A DNA stretch of 64,000 bases from positions 124,001-188,000 of the forward strand of contig NZ_RCWZ01000003.1 in NCBI RefSeq assembly GCF_003675385.1. Direction: 5' to 3'. A program made the translations under genes and the position numbers. This document shows positions 58,245 to 64,000 of this stretch, piece after piece. The notes beneath the pieces are model-generated. The model did no database searches. It saw only the letters and a list, made by a program, of their open reading frames with translations, and had not been told where the DNA came from. The stretch comes from Mucilaginibacter kameinonensis (lineage in GTDB: Bacteria > Bacteroidota > Bacteroidia > Sphingobacteriales > Sphingobacteriaceae). Numbering within the stretch: position 1 is the first letter of the stretch; every line of letters starts with the position of its first letter.

Positions 58245-59513
58245 ATGCTCAGGGCCTCCGCATTATATATGGTTATTGTGGTCACATTGATCATCGGGGT
58301 AATATGTTCCGCACTTATCGTAACCGCTTTCCTGTACAAATCCCGGTACCAGGCAAAATTTCGTACCGATCAATTACAGAACAACCTGGGCTCGGGGATC
58401 AATATTTTGCTTAACAACCGGGACAGCAGTTACCGGGAGGGGCGCACGATCAGCCTGTTTAATGGTGATGCGGATTCAGTAACACTAAAAAAAACAAATT
58501 GGGGAATATTTGACGTATGTGCTGTAAGCGCGTTTATCAGCAGGGATACGCTTTACAAAACCTTTTCCATAGCAAGCGGTATCGATTCATCCAAATGGGC
58601 CGCCTTATACCTGATCGATGAAGACCGCCCGGTTTCAGTTGGCGGAAATACCCTTATCCGTGGAAACGCTTATATCCCTAAGGCTGGTATCAGAACCGCT
58701 TATGTGGATAACCTGGCTTATACCGGGGATCAGAATATCATCGGAGGTAAAACTTTCGACAGTGAAAGAAAACTTCCTGTTCTGTCAGATACCAGGTTGC
58801 AACAGTTACAAAAACAATTAACGCTGCGGCAACCCATCGCCGGCCTCCCTGCCGACACGGAAAACATTAGCCGGTCTTTTCTTAAAACAAGCCTTGTATA
58901 TAGTTTTGGAAAACAGGTCAAGAAAATCGGCAACATCGGTCTGAAGGGAAACATTATCCTATATTCTGATACCACGCTTATCATTGACAGCACCGCACAC
59001 CTGGACAATGTCCTTGTATTCGCAAAAGGGATTTCTGTCAAAAGCGGCTTCCACGGCTGCTGCCAGCTCTTCGCAACAGATTCCATCAGCGTCGAACGCG
59101 ATTGTCGCTTCAATTATCCCTCCTGCCTCGGGGTGTTGCGTTTCAGTACGGGCAACACCGTTGGGCTACCCGCTAAATTAGCTATTGGCGAGCAGACAGT
59201 CTGCGAAGGCCTGGTTTTTAGCTACCAAAAGGACGATAAGCAATTAGCCCCTGTCATATCTCTTGATAAAAAGTCGCGGGTATCGGGCCAGATTTATTCT
59301 GCCGGCATTTTAAACCTGAGGGCAGAAACGGCCATAGCCGGCAGCACATTTACCAAACGTTTTTTATACCAGAGCGAGTTCACCCGCTATGAAAATTATC
59401 TGATCAATGTCAATATTGATTCCCGGGCGCTTTCTCCCTATTACCTAAGCAGTGATCTGGCGCCTGTGGCGGGTTCACACAAAAAGATCCTACAATGGCT
59501 GGAAGCAAACTGA
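58245..59513 (+). CDS. Membrane-anchored beta-helix protein (minor-pilin/GspK-position)
   Basis: Protein of 422 aa with one N-terminal membrane helix (about 6-29, ALYMVIVVTLIIGVICSALI) and then a PilX/GspK-like start (LYKSRYQAKFRTDQLQNNLGSGINILL). The rest is beta-rich; the second half looks like a right-handed beta-helix of the polymer-forming type (NIILYSDTTLIIDSTAHLDN, VLVFAKGISVKSGFHGCCQL, FATDSISVERDCRF, YPSCLGVLRF, SRVSGQIYSAGILNLRAE). It lacks a canonical prepilin cleavage motif. Its position just before two pseudopilins fits a GspK/PilX equivalent. Its end overlaps the next gene by 19 bp. Confidence 0.65.
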   Translation: MLRASALYMVIVVTLIIGVICSALIVTAFLYKSRYQAKFRTDQLQNNLGSGINILLNNRDSSYREGRTISLFNGDADSVTLKKTNWGIFDVCAVSAFISRDTLYKTFSIASGIDSSKWAALYLIDEDRPVSVGGNTLIRGNAYIPKAGIRTAYVDNLAYTGDQNIIGGKTFDSERKLPVLSDTRLQQLQKQLTLRQPIAGLPADTENISRSFLKTSLVYSFGKQVKKIGNIGLKGNIILYSDTTLIIDSTAHLDNVLVFAKGISVKSGFHGCCQLFATDSISVERDCRFNYPSCLGVLRFSTGNTVGLPAKLAIGEQTVCEGLVFSYQKDDKQLAPVISLDKKSRVSGQIYSAGILNLRAETAIAGSTFTKRFLYQSEFTRYENYLINVNIDSRALSPYYLSSDLAPVAGSHKKILQWLEAN

Positions 59514-59863
59514 GGACAGGTCTGCGAATCCAGGGATCAACCCTGCTGGAGGTGATCATATCCATGATCATTATTATCGTTGTGTTCGGGATCGCCATGA
59601 TGATATTTACCAATGTAAGCCGCTCGTCACTTTCTGTTCAAAAACTAAGCGCGCAGGCCATATTACAGGAAACGCTGCTCGCTGCCGAGCAAACAGGCGG
59701 CCAGACAGACGAGAAGATAAGTATTGAAGACCTGACCATCACTCAGGAAATCAAACCATTGGAAAACCAGCCTGGACTATCAGTTGTCACCCTAACCGCT
59801 TTCAACCCAAATCATGAGCAGATAGCCCAGCTGAAAAAAGTGATTGTTGCCTATGAAAAATAA
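59495..59863 (+). CDS. Pseudopilin-like protein (GspI/PilV position)
   Basis: Pilin-like protein of 122 aa. After 14 residues the sequence RIQG-STLLEVIISMIIIIVVF gives a type III signal: Gly14 at -1, hydrophobic helix from +1, and Glu19 at +5. Prepilin peptidase would cut after Gly14. The short C-terminal globular part (about 70 residues, DLTITQEIKPLENQPGLSVV) fits minor pseudopilins such as GspI. No prepilin peptidase gene is in the window. It overlaps the genes on both sides. Confidence 0.82.
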   Translation: MAGSKLRTGLRIQGSTLLEVIISMIIIIVVFGIAMMIFTNVSRSSLSVQKLSAQAILQETLLAAEQTGGQTDEKISIEDLTITQEIKPLENQPGLSVVTLTAFNPNHEQIAQLKKVIVAYEK

Positions 59864-60335
59864 AAACAGCATTCCGGCCTTCACGATTATGGAGCTTACA
59901 ATAACCATGCTTATTTCCGCCATCGCGATTGGCCTGATGTACAGTGCTTACGCGATCATAAGCCATTCCTATCTATCCTTCGCCTCCCGCAATGAAAGCA
60001 CCGGTACCATCGCCATGCTCGATCAGCGGCTAAAGCGAGATATTGATAAAGCAGAAATCATCCTTCGGGACAGCAATACTATTACCATGAAAGGCGCAAA
60101 AGATACTGTCGTTTACCGTTTCCGCACGGAAAGGGTGATCCGGGAAAAAATGCATGCTGATACCTTTAAAGTAAGTATGGAAAGTTTCGTGATGACATTT
60201 GAATCTGGCCCAGCTTCCGAATCGGGGGGGCGCGTGGATGACCTACGCGTGGTACTCGCGGCAGAAGGACGGAAAATTCCGTATCATTACCACAAGATCT
60301 ATAGTTCCGTTAACCTTTTTAAATTACTCAACTAA
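59853..60335 (+). CDS. Pseudopilin-like protein (GspJ/PilW position)
   Basis: Pilin-like protein of 160 aa. I chose ATG 59853 over an upstream TTG; it overlaps the previous gene by 11 bp. The start MKNKNSIPAFTIMELTITML has the prepilin pattern F-T-x-x-E with Glu14 at +5, but Ala9 stands at -1 instead of Gly, which is unusual for prepilin peptidase. The hydrophobic helix extends to about residue 36, followed by a globular domain with FASRNESTGTIAMLDQRLKRDIDKAE, as in GspJ. The stop TAA overlaps the gspF start (TAATG). Confidence 0.8.
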   Translation: MKNKNSIPAFTIMELTITMLISAIAIGLMYSAYAIISHSYLSFASRNESTGTIAMLDQRLKRDIDKAEIILRDSNTITMKGAKDTVVYRFRTERVIREKMHADTFKVSMESFVMTFESGPASESGGRVDDLRVVLAAEGRKIPYHYHKIYSSVNLFKLLN

Positions 60336-61483
60336 TGCCTTCCATCGACCTGAGCAGGTATGAGCCACAAAAAACGCCGAAACCGTCGGGATCAAAAGGC
60401 GGGAATAGTCTGTCCGACTTGCTGAACAAGGATATCAGTTTCGGCAGTAAGGAGCTGAGCGATAAAAAAAAAGAAGCCTTATACCTTGAACTCAGCTCCC
60501 TCCTACTGGCCGGCATCAATCTTAAAAGCAGTTTCGAATTGATCACCGCCGATCAGGAAAAGGAAAAGGATAAACAATTGTTCCAGACTATCCAACAGGC
60601 TGTACTAAAGGGCGCACCTTTTTCTCAGGCGCTGGAGCAAACCGGAAAATTCTCGCTTTACGAGGTTTATAGCCTGCAAATCGGCGAAGAAACCGGCAAA
60701 CTTACCGAGGTGCTTGAAGACCTTGCTAAATTCTATCAGAATAAGATCAAACAGCGCCGAAAAATCGTATCAGCGCTGACTTATCCCTGTGTAGTATTAA
60801 GTACCTCGTTAGGGGCGGTATTTTTCATGCTGAAATTCGTAGTTCCTATGTTTGGAGATGTATTCAAACGTTTTGGCGGTCAGCTCCCCTGGATCACGGA
60901 AAAGATCATCAACATCTCCCAGGCGATGGAAAATAACTTTTACAAATTTGTGATCGCAATTGCCCTCGTCGCCGCCATAATCTGGTATAACCGAAAAACG
61001 GAGCGGTACCGTCAATTGGTCTCAGAGGTAGTACTTCGCTTGCCACTGGCCGGCAATATCGTACAAAAGATCTACCTTGCACGTTTCTGTAATTCCATGC
61101 GTCTGCTGATCAACGCCCGCCTGCCGCTGTTGCGCGCTATCGCGCTAAGCCGGCAGATGATCGGTTATTATCCCATCGAATCTACTCTGCAAAAGGTAGA
61201 GGACGACATCATGAAAGGAAAGTCTCTGCACCAGAGCCTGCAGCAGTTTAAAATTTACCCTGCCAAGCTGATCCAGCTGTTAAAAGTGGGAGAAGAAACC
61301 AACCAGCTTGATTATTTCTTTGCTAAAATTTCCGAACAGTACATTGATGAAGTAGAATATAAAACCTCCACCATCAGCAGCATGATGGAGCCACTCATTA
61401 TCATCTTTTTAGGGCTTATTGTAGGTATCATCCTGATCGCCATGTACTTGCCGATGTTCCAGATGAGCAACAGTTTTCAGTAG
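60335..61483 (+). CDS. gspF: Type II secretion/type IV pilus inner-membrane platform protein
   Basis: Polytopic inner-membrane protein of 382 aa, the platform that couples the assembly ATPase to pseudopilin insertion. It has a polar N terminus of about 40 residues, then the first GspF domain (EALYLELSSLLLAGINLKSS to IGEETGKLTEVLEDLAKFYQ) and a membrane helix (TYPCVVLSTSLGAVFFMLKFVVPMF). A second membrane helix, the second GspF domain (RFCNSMRLLINARLPLLRAI to VGEETNQLDYFFAKISEQY) and the final helix PLIIIFLGLIVGIILIAMYL complete it. It closes the seven-gene operon. This is the firmest family assignment in the cluster. Confidence 0.93.
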   Translation: MPSIDLSRYEPQKTPKPSGSKGGNSLSDLLNKDISFGSKELSDKKKEALYLELSSLLLAGINLKSSFELITADQEKEKDKQLFQTIQQAVLKGAPFSQALEQTGKFSLYEVYSLQIGEETGKLTEVLEDLAKFYQNKIKQRRKIVSALTYPCVVLSTSLGAVFFMLKFVVPMFGDVFKRFGGQLPWITEKIINISQAMENNFYKFVIAIALVAAIIWYNRKTERYRQLVSEVVLRLPLAGNIVQKIYLARFCNSMRLLINARLPLLRAIALSRQMIGYYPIESTLQKVEDDIMKGKSLHQSLQQFKIYPAKLIQLLKVGEETNQLDYFFAKISEQYIDEVEYKTSTISSMMEPLIIIFLGLIVGIILIAMYLPMFQMSNSFQ

Positions 61484-61536
61484 CAGCAGCTTCAGGCATC
61501 CTCAAATTTTCAGGATCAGTGATAGAGGATATATGC

Positions 61537-61565
61537 AAATCCGGATGTTTAACGCAGCCGGATTT
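61537..61565. terminator. Terminator between gspF and fibre-like protein E
   Basis: AAATCCGG (61537-61544) pairs with CCGGATTT (61558-61565), 8 bp, 13-nt loop, between convergent stops. Works in either direction. Confidence 0.6.
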
Positions 61566-61586
61566 ACATTTTATCCGCCCATCCAA

Positions 61587-62627
61587 TTATTTTTTTGCTG
61601 AATAAGCAGCCTGGCTTTTCTTCAGTTCGTTGATCTGCTTTTGCAGAGACGCCAGCTGTTTATCTTTGACTTTGGCAGCTACATCACGGACGTGGTCCTG
61701 TTTATCCTTTTCGATCAGGTAAAGCGTCAGTTCTTCCACCTTCTTCATCAGTAGCTTATTCATTTCGCCAATGTCCAGGCCTTTGTTTTCGATCTCCGTT
61801 GCTGATGGTATTTCCGGTAAATGCCGGTTCTGGTCGATATATGTCTTTAGCGCTGATAGAGATAGTAGCCGGTAGTCCGGCTTGAAAACATAGTCTCCCC
61901 AACCGGTCATATCCACCTTTACCACCTTGGTATGGATAGTTCCGTTAACATCCAGCTTGTTTTGTGGGTTTGTTATACCGATACCCACATTGCCCTGAAC
62001 AATCGTCATATAGGTATTCGCTGAAGTTCCCCAGGATTGAACATCCTGGTTGGGATCTCTTTCCCACCAGGTACGGGTATTTGTTTGCGGACTTAAAAAT
62101 GAAACATCAATAGAAATGCCATCATGCAGTCTGGCTGTCAACCAATCCCCGCCGGCTGCGTTTCTCACAAGCCATATATTATTTTTGAAATTGTTTGCGC
62201 CCGAAGCTCCACCCACGGAACTCACCAGAACAAAGTTCTTGGCAACACTACCTAATCCGGCTGATGAAAACACGGTCAACTTGGCATCCGGATTTGAGTT
62301 CCCTATCCCTAAATTCCCCGCAAAATAGCCTTGTCCATCCGCCCTTACACTAAAATTGGTCGCACCATTGGTTATCCCGTCGAAATAGTAATTCGCCGCG
62401 TTATTGTTATTGTCGGTAATGGCGCGGAAGATTCCTGCCGGGTAATAATATCCTGCGCCGATCTGATGCCCGGTAAAAAAAGACTGTCCGACGGAAGTCT
62501 GGGCCACAATCTTAGTATTGTTGTTCAGCGCATCATTTGCATCAACAGTAACTGTTTTAGTTTGGGCATTCGTAAGCTGGTATACGAATAAGCTTCCGGC
62601 CAATAATAACAAACACTTTTTTTTCAT
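61587..62627 (-). CDS. Secreted fibre-like protein E
   Basis: Secreted paralogue of 346 aa, signal peptide 1-21 (ending YQLTNAQ). Its first ~95 residues (TKTVTVDANDALNNNTKIVA, SFFTGHQIGAGYYYPAGIFR, NFSVRADGQGYFAGNLGIGN) are close to protein A at 52142, while the middle domain differs (SVGGASGANNFKNNIWLVRN). A fibre repeat (QGNVGIGITNPQNKLDVNGTI region) and the common module follow (WGDYVFKPDYRLLSLSALKT, HLPEIPSATEI, IGEMNKLLMKKVEELTLYLI). It ends in a long coiled coil (KDKQLASLQKQINELKKSQA). It follows the GspM/PilO-like gene by 102 bp on the same strand, tying the fibre family to the secretion genes. Confidence 0.85.
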   Translation of the reverse strand: MKKKCLLLLAGSLFVYQLTNAQTKTVTVDANDALNNNTKIVAQTSVGQSFFTGHQIGAGYYYPAGIFRAITDNNNNAANYYFDGITNGATNFSVRADGQGYFAGNLGIGNSNPDAKLTVFSSAGLGSVAKNFVLVSSVGGASGANNFKNNIWLVRNAAGGDWLTARLHDGISIDVSFLSPQTNTRTWWERDPNQDVQSWGTSANTYMTIVQGNVGIGITNPQNKLDVNGTIHTKVVKVDMTGWGDYVFKPDYRLLSLSALKTYIDQNRHLPEIPSATEIENKGLDIGEMNKLLMKKVEELTLYLIEKDKQDHVRDVAAKVKDKQLASLQKQINELKKSQAAYSAKK

Positions 62628-62729
62628 AAATCGGTTGGGTTATCTTTTTAAATTAAGTTGTTTTGACTAATGCTGCCAGTCGGCGTTTATGGTTTTTGTT
62701 TCATCAGCTTTCTGGATAAGACGCCTGAT

Positions 62730-63251
62730 TTACTTTATAGTAATCTCCAGAAATACATCCAACAAGATTCCAGCAGCCGGTCCATCCTGCTTTGCAGGCG
62801 CTCTGAATGAACAAGAACGGAGCATCCCCGTTCCTCTGGCTGCCTGCAATTGATTAAGCAGCTTCAACAGGGAAAAAAAGTCCCCCGAAAAACTCAGCTT
62901 CTGAATCATATATGTTTCCGTGCGGTAATTTTTATCGGGCCCAGGCGCGCTGACAAATTTTGCTTGGTTCCTGTCTGCCATTAAAGCTATCGTGTTGATG
63001 GCGTTACTCCTGTAGGTTACGGTATCCGCCCGGTAAAGGGTGATAATGCGATCCAGGTTGGCATTCTTACGATCTGTATAACCCGGCTGATCGGCAACAT
63101 TGTGCTGCTGCGCGAGCTGTTCCTGCAACTGTTTATTAAGGTCATTTGCTTCAAGGGTATGCCTGAAGGCCAGCTCATAACCGGCCAATGCCAGTATCAC
63201 TACTACCAATACCAATAAGTAATCTTTTTTAAATGGCCAGTGATTCAGCAT
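62730..63251 (-). CDS. GspM/PilO-like inner-membrane protein
   Basis: Bitopic inner-membrane protein of 173 aa: a short cytoplasmic N terminus, a membrane helix at about 11-28 (YLLVLVVVILALAGYELA), a coiled-coil stretch (LEANDLNKQLQEQLAQQ), and a ferredoxin-like C-terminal domain (YMIQKLSFSGDFFSLLKLLNQLQAARGTGML to ILLDVFLEITIK). This is the layout of GspM/PilO. It starts 1 bp after the GspL/PilN-like gene, the normal order L-M or N-O. The family call is from layout and order; sequence similarity is weak, as is usual for these proteins. Confidence 0.72.
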   Translation of the reverse strand: MLNHWPFKKDYLLVLVVVILALAGYELAFRHTLEANDLNKQLQEQLAQQHNVADQPGYTDRKNANLDRIITLYRADTVTYRSNAINTIALMADRNQAKFVSAPGPDKNYRTETYMIQKLSFSGDFFSLLKLLNQLQAARGTGMLRSCSFRAPAKQDGPAAGILLDVFLEITIK

Positions 63252-63252
63252 A

Positions 63253-64000
63253 TTAATAGCTTAAAGTTATAGTAAACACCCCGGTATTCAATTCATTGCT
63301 AAAATTGTAGCTTTCCAGCTCCACGCCTTTTACCCATTTCTTTGATTTCAACCTGGCAACCCATTCATTAACCGGAATGACCTGTGCAGATTCGCCACGG
63401 ATCAGCATTTTTCGATCCTGGAATTTCAATCCGCCGAAGCCATGACCGGCGGTTGCATTTACAGGATTAATGTCGATTTGCTTCAACGTCAGTTCAGCCG
63501 GCATCAATGCCATGGCCTGGTCTATCAGGCCGCTTTTGTTGATCCCGCTGTCCCACCCAAGCGCTATTAATAGAGATTCCTTCTGGCGGATCTGGTCAGT
63601 GAGGGCCTGCAGGTCGGTACTTGTCCTGGCTGACGTGCTGACTTCAGCAGCCAGCCTTGTATTTTCAGCATTCAAGCTTGATAACCACATAAAATTCGCA
63701 AGCAGTAAAACAAAGAAGATGGCCAGTACAATCATCCCCTTGGCTTTAAATTTACGGTGGCTAATCAACCTCGAAAAAGCCAGTTCCAGGTCCGGCACAT
63801 TCGTCTTCACCTGATCCAACTTTCCAGCAAACAGTAATTGAAATGCTGTACCATAAGCAACAATCAGCTGTTGGTCGAGCACTTCGTTCTCCACTTTAAT
63901 GGCATAAATCGCCTGGAAACTATCATTGAAGCTCAATTTTTCCCAGTGTTTGTTTTCAGACCGTTCGATCTTAATACCGCCGAATATGATTTCTTCATTA
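63253..64000 (-). CDS. GspL-like (PilM-PilN fusion) protein, 5' end outside the window
   Basis: The reading frame stays open to the window edge (through EEIIFGGIKIERSENKHWEK), so the gene is partial; a TTG at 63936 is not the true start. The upstream part looks like the end of an actin-like PilM/GspL cytoplasmic domain (VENEVLDQQLIVAYGTAFQL). A membrane helix (MIVLAIFFVLLLANFMWLSS) and a coiled coil (ENTRLAAEVSTSARTSTDLQ) come next. The periplasmic ferredoxin-like domain of PilN/GspL ends the protein (MALMPAELTLKQIDINPV, VPVNEWVARLKSKKWVKGVE-like region). It would recruit the assembly ATPase. At least 249 residues are visible. Confidence 0.72.
   Translation of the reverse strand, partial: NEEIIFGGIKIERSENKHWEKLSFNDSFQAIYAIKVENEVLDQQLIVAYGTAFQLLFAGKLDQVKTNVPDLELAFSRLISHRKFKAKGMIVLAIFFVLLLANFMWLSSLNAENTRLAAEVSTSARTSTDLQALTDQIRQKESLLIALGWDSGINKSGLIDQAMALMPAELTLKQIDINPVNATAGHGFGGLKFQDRKMLIRGESAQVIPVNEWVARLKSKKWVKGVELESYNFSNELNTGVFTITLSY

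Noticed and set aside
63934..63936. TTG at 63936 as the start of the GspL/PilN-like gene
   Set aside because: The frame stays open to the window end and the upstream residues continue a plausible PilM/GspL domain.

Overview
The window is a chromosomal stretch of a Bacteroidota bacterium. It is most like a soil or plant-associated Sphingobacteriaceae member (Mucilaginibacter/Pedobacter type), though this is a judgement from gene content, not a database match. The signs are SusC/SusD pairs, GH92/GH78/GH2 enzymes, DUF4961/DUF5004 lipoproteins, a family of fibre-like surface proteins, and promoters of the Bacteroidota type (TTG, about 20 bp, TAnnTTTG). I saw no tRNA, rRNA, CRISPR array or insertion sequence.

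Layout. 0.2-5.0 kb (minus): envelope polysaccharide genes (sugar-phosphate transferase, nucleotide-sugar dehydrogenase, KpsF/KdsD isomerase, KdsA). 5.2-7.2 kb (plus): an arsR-VOC-VOC-SRPBCC module behind a large palindromic operator. 7.2-12.8 kb: a DUF2185 protein, two drug-type MFS pumps, a TetR regulator with three matching operator sites, and a TlpA-like thioredoxin. 13-45 kb: a large carbohydrate-utilisation region with GH78, GH2 with an inserted F5/8C domain, two GH92, an esterase, an SGNH hydrolase, two related predicted propeller proteins, two SusC, two SusD, two small SusCD-associated lipoproteins, a FucP-type symporter, a LacI regulator and an Lgt paralogue. Nine copies of an 18-bp LacI-type operator (consensus TAAAATCGATTTAGCAAA), all in the same orientation to the downstream gene, tie these units into one regulon. 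The enzymes point to mannose-rich glycans with rhamnose or acyl decorations. 45-46.8 kb (minus): a second doxX-arsR-SRPBCC-SRPBCC module whose 42-bp operator is a clear relative of the first. 46.9-51.7 kb: a helical-repeat protein, ApbE with a Gfo/Idh/MocA oxidoreductase, a Nudix protein with a degenerate box, and a membrane-bound winged-helix regulator.

52.1-64 kb is the most unusual part. A tightly overlapping seven-gene operon (56.2-61.5 kb) encodes an Fn3-like lipoprotein, a GspC/PilP-like protein, a MORN-like protein, a membrane-anchored beta-helix protein, two pseudopilin-like proteins and GspF. A GspL (PilM-PilN fusion) and a GspM/PilO-like protein follow on the other strand and run off the right edge. 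Around this machinery sit five paralogous secreted proteins with tail-fibre-type repeats and one shared C-terminal module ending in a coiled coil. Four form an operon divergent from the pilus/secretion operon across a 26-bp perfect palindrome; the fifth lies between GspF and GspM. I propose these are parts of one type II secretion/type IV pilus-like system with its own fibre-type surface proteins. The ATPase, secretin and prepilin peptidase are not in the window.
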